Source: Collinsella aerofaciens
Lineage (GTDB): Bacteria; Actinomycetota; Coriobacteriia; Coriobacteriales; Coriobacteriaceae
Reading direction: 5' to 3'
DNA length: 63,372 nt
Assembly: GCA_030826265.1 (NCBI GenBank)
Contig: JAPJOH010000012.1
Location: forward strand, 1 to 63,372
Shown piece after piece: positions 33,927 through 42,894 of the stretch (the stretch's first letter is position 1; each line of letters starts with the position of its first letter). The position numbers and the translations under genes are program-made. Below the pieces are notes generated by a model. The model was not told where the DNA came from and searched no databases. It was given only the letters and a program-made list of their open reading frames with translations.

Positions 33927-34740
33927 CTGGCTTGCGACCGAGCAGCGTTACGAGCCCGCGGGGGCTCGGCATCGTGTGATGCAAAAGAATGTCCTGCACC
34001 TGGCGAGCCTGCTTGAGCGGGTTCGCCTGGGTGGAGGCGCGCACGAGGGCGGGTCGATGGTCGACCGCGCCCTTTCTTGCGTTTCGGCTCCGGTGCGCCT
34101 GGTGGGGATGTTCGTCTGCGTCCTGTGCGTGTGCCTGACGCAGAGTCCGCTGTACCTGATGCTGATGGCGGCAATCGCGTTGGTGCTGGTCGCGGTGCGC
34201 CCCGCACGCGGGCTGCGTGCGACCTTTGTACCGGCGCTCGGCGCCACGGGGCTTGCCGTGGTTCTGGCACTGCCTGCCCTGCTGCTGGGCGCGTCTGCCA
34301 CGGGCGCCATGCTCAAGATCGCGCTCAAGACGTTTATTAATGTGTCGCTGGTGCTGGGTGTTTCGTGGACGCTTACCTGGAGCCGCATGTCGGCGGCGCT
34401 CAAAATGCTGCACCTGCCCGACGAGGTTATCTTTACGTTTGATATGGCACTCAAGCATATCGAGGTGCTGGGACGCACGGCGCACGATCTGTGCGAATCG
34501 GTCATGCTGCGCAGCGTCGGTTCCGCGCCCGCGGGTTTTTCGCGTACCGACTCGCTGGCGGGTATCATGGGCATGACGTTTATCAAGGCGATGGAATGCA
34601 GCCGCGCGATGGACGAGGCCATGCTGTGCCGCGGCTTCGCCGGCGTGTATCCGGCGCCTGCACGGAGCGGCTTTGGCTGGCGCGATGCGGTTTACGCGGC
34701 CGGCGTTGCGTTGCTCGCCGTGTTGTGCGCGGTGCTGTAG
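33904..34740 (+). CDS. ECF transporter transmembrane (T) component, CbiQ/NikQ family
   Basis: A 278-residue membrane protein with about five helices and the coupling region SRMSAALKMLHLPDEVIFTFD, corresponding to the conserved Ala-Arg-Gly-type motifs of T components. Near the end is AMLCRGFAG, matching the family's ARGF-like motif. It links the metal-binding subunit to the ATPase. The ATG at 33904, inside the upstream gene, follows AAGGAAAG. A GTG at 33898 is an alternative. Confidence 0.85.
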   Translation: MAIAELPSWLATEQRYEPAGARHRVMQKNVLHLASLLERVRLGGGAHEGGSMVDRALSCVSAPVRLVGMFVCVLCVCLTQSPLYLMLMAAIALVLVAVRPARGLRATFVPALGATGLAVVLALPALLLGASATGAMLKIALKTFINVSLVLGVSWTLTWSRMSAALKMLHLPDEVIFTFDMALKHIEVLGRTAHDLCESVMLRSVGSAPAGFSRTDSLAGIMGMTFIKAMECSRAMDEAMLCRGFAGVYPAPARSGFGWRDAVYAAGVALLAVLCAVL

Positions 34741-34784
34741 CGCGGACGGTCGAACCGTCGATGTGAGTAGGGAAGGGCGACGTT

Positions 34785-35555
34785 TTGGCAAACGATACGA
34801 ATAACGCGATGGGTGCGAGCGGTGCTGCCGGCACCGAGGTCACGCCGATCATCGAGTTTCGCGACGTGCTGTTTTCCTATGCGGGTCATACGGTGATCGA
34901 CGGCATTTCATTGCAGGTGAACCGTGGGGAGCTCGTTGCTCTGCTCGGTCCCAACGGCTGCGGCAAGACGACGATCATGCGCCTTATCAACGGCCTTGAA
35001 CTTGTGGACGCGGGTGCGTATCTGTTTGACGGGCATGCGGTCGATGCGGCATATCTCAAGGATTCCGCGACGGCCCAGCGGTTCCATCAGCGCGTGGGCT
35101 TTGTGTTCCAGAATGCCGATGCGCAGCTCTTTTGCGCCACGGTGGGCGAGGAGGTCGCGTTTGGCCCGGCTCAAATGGGGCTGCCGGCAGACGAGCTCGA
35201 GCGTCGCGTCCGCGACGCCATGGAGCTGTTCCAGGTTGCCGATCTGGTCGATGCCTCGCCCTATCAGCTTTCGGGCGGGCAAAAGAAGCGCGTGGCGCTG
35301 GCTGCCGTCGTGTCGATGAACCCGGATATCCTGGTGCTCGACGAGCCTACCAACGGACTTGACGAGGACTCTTGCGACATCGTGGTCAACTTTCTACTGG
35401 CCTATGTTGCTGCCGGTAAGACGGTCTTGATGAGCACGCACCATCAGGATTTGGTACGACGCCTGGGTGCCCGTGCAATCTTTATCGATCGATATCACCA
35501 TGTGGTCGAGGCGCCGGTATCGTCGTATGGAACCGAGAGCGGCGTTGTGGAATAG
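34785..35555 (+). CDS. ECF transporter ATP-binding component, CbiO/NikO family
   Basis: A 256-residue ABC ATPase with Walker A GPNGCGKTT, Q-loop FVFQNADAQLF, signature LSGGQKKR, Walker B ILVLDEPTNGLD and the switch His in STHHQD. It probably starts at TTG 34785, about 8 bp after GGAAGGGCGA; an ATG at 34809 lacks a ribosome site. A single ATPase gene implies a homodimer. It completes the metal ECF operon. Confidence 0.9.
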   Translation: MANDTNNAMGASGAAGTEVTPIIEFRDVLFSYAGHTVIDGISLQVNRGELVALLGPNGCGKTTIMRLINGLELVDAGAYLFDGHAVDAAYLKDSATAQRFHQRVGFVFQNADAQLFCATVGEEVAFGPAQMGLPADELERRVRDAMELFQVADLVDASPYQLSGGQKKRVALAAVVSMNPDILVLDEPTNGLDEDSCDIVVNFLLAYVAAGKTVLMSTHHQDLVRRLGARAIFIDRYHHVVEAPVSSYGTESGVVE

Positions 35556-35634
35556 TTGCTGCGTGGAGCGTGCGTAGCCGCCCGCGCGGCTTTGCCGTGA
35601 TGGTATAGTTATCCAGGTTTTTATGGGGGTGGCT

Positions 35635-36483
35635 ATGCCAAGCTGGAACATTCATATCGCTCAGACGGAGCGTTTGCTGGAGCGCACCGGTGCGCTTGCC
35701 AATAGCGTGCGCGACCGCAATGCCTTTTTGTTTGGCTGCGTGGTTCCGGATATCTTCGTGGGCTATATGGTCCCTGGCATCGCCGATCCCATCCCGTACC
35801 GCATTACGCACTTTGCAAAGCCCGAGCCTATCCCTAAGCCTCGTGAGCATGAGTTCTGGGATACCTATGTGGCACCGTTGCTTAAAAGTTCGCCCACCGG
35901 TGCGCCAGCTGCCGCGACCTCGATTGTCGAGGAGCGCGAGCGACTCAATCGGGTGCATTATCCCCAACGTTACAAGGACGCCGAGCCGGTCGCCGGTCCC
36001 GGTGCTAGCGAGCTTTCGCTCGCGCCCGATGACGTGGCGCAGTCGCTGCTCGATCTGACGCTGGGCGTTTGGTCGCATCTGGTGGCCGATACCGTATGGA
36101 ATACGCGTGTGAATCAGTACCTGGAGGCGCACGGCGGCAAGCCGTGCGAGGAATTCCGCATTAAAAAGCAAGGCGACTTTGACTGGTTTGGCAAGACACT
36201 CGGCATCGTTTCGATACCGCGCGCGACCGATCGCCTGTATACTGCGGCGACGCGTTTTGGGCAGTATCCCATCCATAAGGAGTATGTGCTCAAGACCATC
36301 GGCGTTATGCACGAGATCGTGCGCGAAAACCCCGGCGAGCCCGACCATCCGCCATACCGCCTGCTGACCGAGAAATTCTTCGACGCAACGTTTACCGAGG
36401 TCATCGAGCTGACCGAGGCGGGTTTTGCCGCCCGTGTCGAATCGCCCGATGTGCCTGCGCTGCCCCTGATTGCTAGCTGCTAG
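35635..36483 (+). CDS. Zinc-dependent phospholipase C family protein
   Basis: A 282-residue protein resembling the zinc-dependent phospholipase C/S1-P1 nuclease-like domain: N-terminal MPSWNIHIAQTERLL, LFGCVVPDIFVGY, and the helix LGVWSHLVADTVWNTRVNQY with His/Asp ligands. No signal peptide is seen, so it may be a cytoplasmic hydrolase of unknown substrate. Start 35635 is preceded by GGGGGTGG; the upstream ATG at 35623 is not. It overlaps the convergent next gene by 4 bp, the two stop codons sharing CTAG. Confidence 0.75.
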   Translation: MPSWNIHIAQTERLLERTGALANSVRDRNAFLFGCVVPDIFVGYMVPGIADPIPYRITHFAKPEPIPKPREHEFWDTYVAPLLKSSPTGAPAAATSIVEERERLNRVHYPQRYKDAEPVAGPGASELSLAPDDVAQSLLDLTLGVWSHLVADTVWNTRVNQYLEAHGGKPCEEFRIKKQGDFDWFGKTLGIVSIPRATDRLYTAATRFGQYPIHKEYVLKTIGVMHEIVRENPGEPDHPPYRLLTEKFFDATFTEVIELTEAGFAARVESPDVPALPLIASC

Positions 36484-37553
36484 CTGGCCGGCCCGGCAGT
36501 GAATAGCTCAACCCAATCGACAAGTAGCTCTTGCCGTAAGGTATCTTCGGCAATGCGTTCCTGACTGGTCTTTGGGATGTAGGGGAGCCCCGCCTTTTTA
36601 TGGATGAGCTCAGCTATGTGGTCGAAGCTCTTTTTCTCCTTGATCTGGTCATAGGTAATTTGGATGACGTCGTAGCCCATGCTTGTGAGTGCGGTGGCGC
36701 GCTCGGCATCGGAGAGGCTTGCGGCTTCGCTGTCATGGGCGGAGCGGCCTTGGCATTCCAAGATGACGCCCATGCTGTCGGTGGCGCTTTCGATGAGGAT
36801 GTCGGCGTAGCAGCAGGTTTTGTCATACAGTGAACGTGCGGCTTCACTGAGCGGGATGCGCGCGTTGTTGGCGATCTCGATGCCCTGGCCGCCCTCGTCG
36901 CGGGGGAGCGAGATAAGCATGGAGGTCTGTACTTCGAAGGGCGAGGCGGCCTGCCCCGTCATGTGCTCGGCCGCCCAGCGCAGTTGTTTGACGCCGCGCA
37001 GGCCTGCGGCTTGCTTGGCGAACGCGGCGATATCCGTTGCGGTAAGAAGCGGCGTGCGCTTCCACAAGTTGGTGTCATTGCCCTTGGTGTCGTTAACTCG
37101 CTCCCACCCGCAGTTGGGTGGAATGAACTTAAGCGAAATAGCTTCATCGAGTTGTTGTTGCGTTCGCTCGCAGGGCTTAAACACTGCAAAGGAGCCGCAC
37201 ATCTCGTAGCACGCCATGAGTAACTGGTTGCGTGAGACCTGCGTGGCAAGGCTGAGCAGCGTGAACTCCGGTGAAGTGACATCAAATCCATGTTCAGTCT
37301 GTCTAAACGACCCAGGAGGCGGCTCTTGGGTTAGCAGACGGCTATGAAATAGCTTTCCGTTCGCGCGCTGTTTCCTTTCACTCACGGATCTCCAAACTGG
37401 TGTGCCGAGCAAGTCTTTAAATACCGGTTGTTTTGAGTAATGCACCAAGCGATGGTCATGGTCGGGCGGCAGGATTGCCGGATAGAGTCCCAGTATTTGG
37501 GGCGGGATGCGATAGTACTGAAAAGCCGTAGGTCCGCAGGCAAGAAATGACAT
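36480..37553 (-). CDS. DUF559/Vsr-like nuclease domain protein with AbiEi-like middle region
   Basis: A 357-residue protein. The middle (TSPEFTLLSLATQVSRNQLL) resembles the AbiEi-type 'SPERTLLDLA' helix. The C-terminal half has a PD-(D/E)XK-like series: SPFEVQTSMLI, CYADILIE and VILECQGRSAH, then a predicted helix and YDVIQITYDQI. This fits the DUF559/very-short-patch-repair nuclease fold, with ECQG in place of ExK. Similar proteins are frequent in Coriobacteriia. Role unknown (possible defence or DNA repair). An inverted-repeat element lies just upstream. Confidence 0.65.
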   Translation of the reverse strand: MSFLACGPTAFQYYRIPPQILGLYPAILPPDHDHRLVHYSKQPVFKDLLGTPVWRSVSERKQRANGKLFHSRLLTQEPPPGSFRQTEHGFDVTSPEFTLLSLATQVSRNQLLMACYEMCGSFAVFKPCERTQQQLDEAISLKFIPPNCGWERVNDTKGNDTNLWKRTPLLTATDIAAFAKQAAGLRGVKQLRWAAEHMTGQAASPFEVQTSMLISLPRDEGGQGIEIANNARIPLSEAARSLYDKTCCYADILIESATDSMGVILECQGRSAHDSEAASLSDAERATALTSMGYDVIQITYDQIKEKKSFDHIAELIHKKAGLPYIPKTSQERIAEDTLRQELLVDWVELFTAGPAS

Positions 37554-37600
37554 AGCGATCCGATCGTTTGAGCGTTGTTTGGGCTAGAAAAGCTATCCGT

Positions 37601-37728
37601 TTCGGAAGTGCGGTGAAAAAGACAAATAGGTCAGGCACAAGCGGTATTTAAGCCAACTTTATCAGGGGTTTTGTTGAAATAAAAGGACTTATGCTCGGGG
37701 GTAAGCAATTTTTCCCCGCACTTCCGAA
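37601..37728. repeat. Long inverted repeat upstream of the DUF559-like gene
   Basis: Arms 37601-37620 (TTCGGAAGTGCGGTGAAAAA) and 37709-37728 pair at 19 of 20 positions and enclose 88 bp with no coding content. The rest of the 422-bp gap (37554-37974) holds only the pyk terminator and AT-rich sequence. Confidence 0.6.
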
Positions 37729-37910
37729 AACGCGGTTGATCTGGTTCTTGCTAAAACGATTTAGCAGCGTCGGTTAAGGTGTGGGTTTGCCACCGGGCGA
37801 ACACTTTTAGCGCTTGGGGCTTTATTTTTTGGGCCTCGGAGGGCGGATTTCGCGCTTTTGGTAATGAAATGGGTGCGTGCCATGCCGTGCGGTAGGCATC
37901 GGTGCACAGA

Positions 37911-37946
37911 AAAAGGGCCCGGAAGGCAATGCCTTCCGGGCCCTTT
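37911..37946 (-). terminator. Terminator of pyk
   Basis: Perfect hairpin AAAGGGCCCGGAAGGCA/TGCCTTCCGGGCCCTTT with a 1-nt centre, followed on the minus strand by TTTTTCTG. Confidence 0.85.
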
Positions 37947-37974
37947 GCAATGCAAACCTGCTTGCAAGTGCGAT

Positions 37975-39435
37975 TTAGCGCACCTGAGCGACGTAAGCGA
38001 CGTTGGTCGAGGAGACCTTGTCCTCGAGCTGGACGCTCATGCGGGGATCGCCGGCGGTAGCGACGGTCAAATCGCCAGTCTTGACGTAGCCGAGCTCCTT
38101 AGCGGTCTCGATCGCCTTGACGATCGTGCCGTTGACGGTGCCCTGGGTAATCTCTGCCTGGTGCGGGATGACGCCCCAGTACATGATCATCTGCTGGACG
38201 GCCCACTCGTGGCGGGAGAACGCGCAGATCGGCATGTTGGGACGGAAGTGCGAGATCAGGCGGGCAGTACGACCAGTGGTCGTCGGCACGGTGATGCACT
38301 TGGCGCCAACGGTGGTGGCCATGTTCACAGCGGACATACCCACAACGTTGTTGACGACGCGGGTGCCGTGAGCGTCAGCCGGAACCTCGAGCGGAGCGTG
38401 AGCCGGGAGGTACTTCTCGGTCTCGAGAGCAATGCTGGCCTGCATCTTAACGGCCTCGACCGGGTACTTACCGGCAGCGGACTCGCCGGAAAGCATAACG
38501 GCGTCGGTGCCGTCGTAGATGGCGTTAGCAACGTCGGCAACCTCGGCACGCGTCGGGCGCGGGTTCTGCTGCATGGAGTCGAGCATCTGCGTAGCGGTGA
38601 TAACGGGCTTGTAGGCCGCGTTGCACTTGGCGATGATCTCCTTCTGGATGTGCGGAACGAGCTCGGGCTTGATCTCGATGCCCAGGTCGCCACGGGCGAC
38701 CATGATGCCGTCGGAAGCCTCGAGAATCTCGTCGAAGTTCTCGACGCCCAGGGCGCACTCAATTTTCGGGAAGATCGTCACGTGCTCGCCGCCGTTCTCG
38801 CGGCAAAGCTTGCGAATGCCGCGGACGGACTCGCCGTCACGGATGAAGGAAGCGGCGATGTAGTCGATGTTCTCGGTCAGGCCAAAGAGGATGTCCTGAC
38901 GATCGCGCTCGGTGATAGCGGGCAGCGAGATGTTGACGTTGGGCATGTTGACGCCCTTGCGCTCGCCGATCAGGCCGTCGTTCTTAACGACGCAGGTCAT
39001 GTCCTGGCCGTCGACGGACTCGACCTCAAGGGCAACCAGGCCGTCATCGATCAGGATGAGGGAGCCCTTCTCGACCTCGGAGGGCAGAGCCAGGTAGTCG
39101 AGGGAGATGTGCTCAGCGGTGCCGTGGAAATCCTCGGTCGTGGGCTGAGCAGTAACGACGATCTTGTCGCCGGTCTTGACGGCAACCTTCTTGCCGTCGA
39201 CCAGAAGGCCGGTGCGGACCTCGGGGCCCTTGGTGTCGAGCAGGATGCCGACGGGCATACCGAGCTCCTTGGAAATACGACGGACGCGCTCGATGCGACC
39301 GTGGTGCTCGTCGTAGGATCCGTGCGAGAAGTTAAAACGGGCGACGTTCATGCCCGCCTTGATCATCTCGCGGATGGTCTCGTCGCTATCGCAGGCGGGA
39401 CCCATGGTGCATACAATCTTGGTGCGCTTGTACAT
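37975..39435 (-). CDS. pyk: Pyruvate kinase
   Basis: A 486-residue glycolytic enzyme converting phosphoenolpyruvate and ADP to pyruvate and ATP. Seen: TKIVCTMGPA start, NFSHGSYDEH, the active-site segment IFPKIECALGVENFDEI, MVARGDLGIEI and ATQMLDSM. The C-terminal allosteric domain is present; the additional PEP-utiliser domain of some Gram-positive enzymes is absent. A TATAAT-type -10 box is on the minus strand at 39504-39499, but its best -35 is 20 bp away. Confidence 0.96.
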   Translation of the reverse strand: MYKRTKIVCTMGPACDSDETIREMIKAGMNVARFNFSHGSYDEHHGRIERVRRISKELGMPVGILLDTKGPEVRTGLLVDGKKVAVKTGDKIVVTAQPTTEDFHGTAEHISLDYLALPSEVEKGSLILIDDGLVALEVESVDGQDMTCVVKNDGLIGERKGVNMPNVNISLPAITERDRQDILFGLTENIDYIAASFIRDGESVRGIRKLCRENGGEHVTIFPKIECALGVENFDEILEASDGIMVARGDLGIEIKPELVPHIQKEIIAKCNAAYKPVITATQMLDSMQQNPRPTRAEVADVANAIYDGTDAVMLSGESAAGKYPVEAVKMQASIALETEKYLPAHAPLEVPADAHGTRVVNNVVGMSAVNMATTVGAKCITVPTTTGRTARLISHFRPNMPICAFSRHEWAVQQMIMYWGVIPHQAEITQGTVNGTIVKAIETAKELGYVKTGDLTVATAGDPRMSVQLEDKVSSTNVAYVAQVR

Positions 39436-39729
39436 TCAGACCTCCATCTGACATCGTCTTGCGCTGATAGATAAACCATAAGAAATAAAACTGAGATGAT
39501 TATAACGAAATGACGACCGAATACCCTCAAAAATCGACCGTATGCCGAATTAGAAGTTCTTTTTTTGCGGTAAAAACGGTATATGAAAAATCTTTACCAA
39601 CCGTTCTAACCGCTGCTATCTGGGCGATATTTCAGTTTGATGATGCACCGAAGAAAAAACGTTTTATCAATGTCGAACATCATACGGTCTGCATCGTTGC
39701 ACTCGAGCCGTGTTTCCAATTGGAATGTT

Positions 39730-39759
39730 TTGGCTAGACGCGTCGCTTTGGGGTACCAT
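39730..39759 (+). promoter_or_regulatory. Probable promoter of the P-type ATPase gene
   Basis: TTGGCT (39730-39735), 18 bp, TACCAT (39754-39759). The remainder of the 443-bp gap contains AT-rich sequence and the pyk promoter, with no supported gene. Confidence 0.45.
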
Positions 39760-39813
39760 AGCTCCACTATCAACTGCCGCTCAGCACGGCAGCCTTGATG
39801 AGCCCTTGCCCTT

Positions 39814-39870
39814 CTCCTGGGAATTATGATCGGGCATCAATCTGCTGAGTGGCCCGAATCCCAGGAGGGG
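39814..39870 (+). promoter_or_regulatory. Leader hairpin sequestering the ATPase ribosome site
   Basis: CTCCTGGGA (39814-39822) is complementary to TCCCAGGAG (39859-39867), which includes the AGGAGG ribosome binding site of the downstream gene. An inner partial helix (TTGATG-GCCC / GGGCATCAA) could compete. This gives a plausible translational switch; no known riboswitch class was recognised. Confidence 0.5.
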
Positions 39871-39877
39871 ACTCTAT

Positions 39878-42559
39878 ATGCAAAAGGAATACCTGTCCGC
39901 CGCGGCGGAGGTGCTCAGCGACCAAGGTGTCGATGAGAACCTCGGCCTGAGCAACGGCGAGGCGTCGTCGCGCCTCGCCAAGACAGGCCCTAACAAGCTT
40001 GAGGAAGCCGAGAAGACGCCGCTGTGGAAGCGCTTCTTTGAGCAGATGGTAGACCCCATGGTCATCATGCTGATTGTTGCCGCCGTCATCAGCGCACTCA
40101 CGGGCATGGTCAAGGGCGAGGCGGACTTTGCCGATGTCGCCATCATCATGTTCGTCGTTATCGTCAACTCGGTGCTGGGTGTGGTCCAGGAAGCCAAGAG
40201 CGAGGAGGCCCTCGAGGCCCTGCAGGAGATGAGCGCGGCGCAGTCCAAGGTGCTGCGCGACGGCAAGCTCGTGCACCTGCCGAGCGCCGAGCTCGTTCCC
40301 GGCGACGTGATCATGCTCGAGGCAGGCGACTCCGTCCCGGCCGACTGCCGCGTGCTCGAGAGCGCCACGATGAAGATCGAAGAGGCCGCACTCACCGGCG
40401 AGTCCGTGCCGGTCGAGAAGCACGCCAACGTGATTGAGCTTGCCGCGGGCACCGATGACGTGCCGCTCGGCGACCGCAAGAACATGTGCTACATGGGTTC
40501 CACCGTGGTGTACGGTCGCGGTCGCGCCGTCGTGGTCGGCACCGGCATGGACACCGAGATGGGCAAGATTGCCGGCGCTCTTGCCGAGGCCAAGGAAGAG
40601 CTCACGCCGCTGCAGGTGAAGCTCGCTGAGCTCAGCCGCATCCTTACCATCATGGTTATCGTCATCTGCGTCGTCATCTTTGGCGTTGACATCATCCGTC
40701 ACGGCGTGGGCAACGTCCTTACCGACCCGACTGCCCTGCTCGACACCTTTATGGTCGCCGTCTCGCTCGCCGTCGCCGCCATCCCCGAGGGCCTGGTCGC
40801 CGTCGTGACCATCGTCCTTTCGCTCGGCGTGACCAAGATGGCCAAGCGCCAGGCGATCATCCGCAAGCTTTCTGCTGTCGAGACACTCGGCTGCACGCAG
40901 ACCATCTGCTCGGACAAGACCGGCACGCTTACCCAGAACAAGATGACCGTCGTCAAGCACGAGCTCGCTGCGCCCAAGGAGAAGTTCCTGGCAGGCATGG
41001 CGCTGTGCTCCGATGCCCAGTGGGACGAGGAGCTGGGCGAGGCCGTGGGCGAGCCGACCGAGTGTGCACTTGTCAACGATGCCGGCAAGGCTGGTCTTAC
41101 TGGTTTGACTGCCGAGCACCCGCGCGTGGGCGAGGCCCCGTTCGACTCGGGCCGCAAGATGATGTCCGTGGTCGTCGAGACCCTGGATGGCGAGTATGAG
41201 CAGTACACCAAGGGCGCGCCCGACGTGGTGATCGGCCTGTGCACCCATATCTACGACGGCGACAAGGTCGTTCCGCTGACCGAGGAGCGTCGTGCCGAGC
41301 TCGTGGCCGCCAACAAGGCCATGGCTAACGAGGCCCTGCGCGTGCTGGCGCTGGCGAGCCGCACCTACACCGAGGTTCCCGCCGACTGCAGCCCCGCTGC
41401 GCTTGAGCACGACCTGGTCTTCTGCGGCCTGTCCGGCATGATTGACCCTGTCCGCCCCGAGGTCGCCGACGCCATCCGCGAGGCCCACGATGCCGGTATT
41501 CGCACCGTCATGATCACGGGCGACCACATCGACACCGCCGTGGCCATCGCCAAGCAGCTGGGCATCGTCACCGATCGCAACCATGCCATCACCGGTGCCG
41601 ACCTCGATCGCATGAGCGACGAGGAACTCGACGCGCACATCGAGGACTACGGCGTGTACGCCCGCGTCCAACCCGAGCACAAGACACGCATCGTCGAGGC
41701 TTGGAAGTCGCGCGACCAGATCGTGGCCATGACGGGCGACGGCGTCAACGACGCCCCGTCCATCAAGCGCGCCGACATCGGCGTGGGCATGGGCATTACT
41801 GGTACCGACGTCACCAAGAACGTCGCCGACATGGTGCTCGCCGACGACAATTTCGCTACCATCATCGGTGCCTGCGAAGAGGGTCGTCGCATCTACGACA
41901 ACATCCGCAAGGTCATTCAGTTCCTGCTTTCGGCCAACCTTGCTGAGGTGTTCTCGGTGTTTATCGCCACGCTTATCGGCTTTACCATCTTCCAGCCGGT
42001 GCAGCTGCTGTGGGTGAACCTGGTCACCGACTGTTTCCCCGCGCTCGCGCTGGGCATGGAGGACGCCGAGGGCGACATCATGAAGCGCAAGCCGCGCAAC
42101 GCCAAGGACGGTGTCTTTGCCGGACATATGGGTCTGGACTGCGTGGTCCAGGGCCTAATCATCACCGTGCTGGTGCTGGCGAGCTTCTTTGTGGGCGTGT
42201 ACTTTGACATGGGCTACATCCACATCGCCGATATGATTGCCGGCAATGCCGACGAGGAAGGCGTGATGATGGCGTTCATCACGCTCAACATGGTCGAGAT
42301 TTTCCACTGCTTCAATATGCGCAGCCGTCGTGCGTCGCTGTTCACCATGAAGAAGCAGAACAAGTGGCTGTGGGCTTCCGCCGCGCTGGCACTGGTGCTG
42401 ACGGTGATCGTGACCGTGCAGCCGACGCTTGCCGAGATGTTCTTTGGCCCCGTGACGCTTGAGCTCAAGGGCGTTCTTGCCGCGCTGGGCCTGGCCTTCC
42501 TGATCATCCCGCTGATGGAGATCTACAAGGCGATCATGCGCGCGGTCGAGAAGGAGTAA
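39878..42559 (+). CDS. Calcium-translocating P-type ATPase, PMCA type
   Basis: An 893-residue P2-type cation ATPase that exports Ca2+ from the cytoplasm. Seen: N-terminal cation-ATPase domain, EAALTGESVPVEK (actuator), IPEGLVAVVT in M4 (Ca site), phosphorylated Asp346 in CSDKTGTLTQNK, KGAPDVV nucleotide site, MTGDGVNDAPS hinge, and the C-terminal cation-ATPase helices with VNLVTDCFPALALG in M6. Full length. It stands as a single gene between its own promoter and a terminator block. Confidence 0.94.
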   Translation: MQKEYLSAAAEVLSDQGVDENLGLSNGEASSRLAKTGPNKLEEAEKTPLWKRFFEQMVDPMVIMLIVAAVISALTGMVKGEADFADVAIIMFVVIVNSVLGVVQEAKSEEALEALQEMSAAQSKVLRDGKLVHLPSAELVPGDVIMLEAGDSVPADCRVLESATMKIEEAALTGESVPVEKHANVIELAAGTDDVPLGDRKNMCYMGSTVVYGRGRAVVVGTGMDTEMGKIAGALAEAKEELTPLQVKLAELSRILTIMVIVICVVIFGVDIIRHGVGNVLTDPTALLDTFMVAVSLAVAAIPEGLVAVVTIVLSLGVTKMAKRQAIIRKLSAVETLGCTQTICSDKTGTLTQNKMTVVKHELAAPKEKFLAGMALCSDAQWDEELGEAVGEPTECALVNDAGKAGLTGLTAEHPRVGEAPFDSGRKMMSVVVETLDGEYEQYTKGAPDVVIGLCTHIYDGDKVVPLTEERRAELVAANKAMANEALRVLALASRTYTEVPADCSPAALEHDLVFCGLSGMIDPVRPEVADAIREAHDAGIRTVMITGDHIDTAVAIAKQLGIVTDRNHAITGADLDRMSDEELDAHIEDYGVYARVQPEHKTRIVEAWKSRDQIVAMTGDGVNDAPSIKRADIGVGMGITGTDVTKNVADMVLADDNFATIIGACEEGRRIYDNIRKVIQFLLSANLAEVFSVFIATLIGFTIFQPVQLLWVNLVTDCFPALALGMEDAEGDIMKRKPRNAKDGVFAGHMGLDCVVQGLIITVLVLASFFVGVYFDMGYIHIADMIAGNADEEGVMMAFITLNMVEIFHCFNMRSRRASLFTMKKQNKWLWASAALALVLTVIVTVQPTLAEMFFGPVTLELKGVLAALGLAFLIIPLMEIYKAIMRAVEKE

Positions 42560-42571
42560 GTTAACCTGTCC

Positions 42572-42660
42572 GGGCCCGCCCCTGCGTGTTTTCTTCTTCG
42601 CTGGTCCTCGCGCTTCGCGCTGCGGGATCGCTCAGAAGAAAACACTCCCGGGGTGGGCCC
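42572..42660. repeat. Large composite palindrome after the Ca-ATPase gene
   Basis: Outer arms GGGCCCGCCCC (42572-42582) with GGGGTGGGCCC (42650-42660), inner perfect 12-bp arms GTGTTTTCTTCT (42586-42597) with complement (42634-42645), and a further GC-rich apical hairpin. It starts 13 bp after the ATPase stop. It could act as terminator or mRNA 3' stabiliser, or be a mobile palindromic repeat. Confidence 0.65.
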
Positions 42661-42715
42661 TACGGTATCCTTGCTGGCTTTACTCCCGCGCGGATGAAAA
42701 AGGGCTGAGGGAAAG
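42655..42715. repeat. 61-bp direct repeat, copy A
   Basis: Matches 42794-42854 at 58 of 61 positions (starts GGGCCCTACGGTATCCTTGC). It is followed by the terminator at 42721-42752. Confidence 0.8.
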
Positions 42716-42720
42716 AAGGT

Positions 42721-42752
42721 GAGCGGCCGAGCAATTGCTCGGCCGCTCGTTT
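42721..42752 (+). terminator. Terminator A (28-bp perfect palindrome)
   Basis: GAGCGGCCGAGCAA and its exact complement form a loop-less 28-bp palindrome (42721-42748) followed by GTTTTG. Confidence 0.7.
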
Positions 42753-42793
42753 TGAATAAAGGATGTGTCCTTAGGAAACCCCTCCCGGCGGGC

Positions 42794-42854
42794 GGGCCCT
42801 GCGGTATCCTTGCTGGCTTTTCTCCCGCGCGGATGATAAAGGGCTGAGGGAAAG
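42794..42854. repeat. 61-bp direct repeat, copy B
   Basis: Second copy of the unit (GGGCCCTGCGGTATCCTTGC...), three differences from copy A, also followed by a GAGC(C/G)G-type terminator. Confidence 0.8.
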
Positions 42855-42859
42855 TTTGT

Positions 42860-42894
42860 GAGCCGATCGAGCGTTTGCTCGACCGGCTCTTTTT
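42860..42894 (+). terminator. Terminator B
   Basis: GAGCCGATCGAGC with loop GTTT and GCTCGACCGGCTC, followed by TTTTT. A shortened third relic follows (GCTCTTTTTGATTTA at 42886-42900 recurs at 42917-42931). Confidence 0.75.

Noticed and set aside
36480..36483. Convergent 4-bp overlap of stop codons (phospholipase-like and DUF559-like genes) as a special element
   Set aside because: Tail-to-tail overlaps of this size are common in compact genomes; the shared CTAG is a simple consequence of the two TAG stops.
39510..39737. 75-residue open frame between pyk and the Ca-ATPase
   Set aside because: No ribosome site, no family features, atypical composition, and it overlaps promoter-like AT-rich sequence.
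39781..39877. yybP-ykoY manganese riboswitch before the Ca-ATPase
   Set aside because: The conserved loop sequences are absent; only a simple RBS-pairing hairpin is supported.
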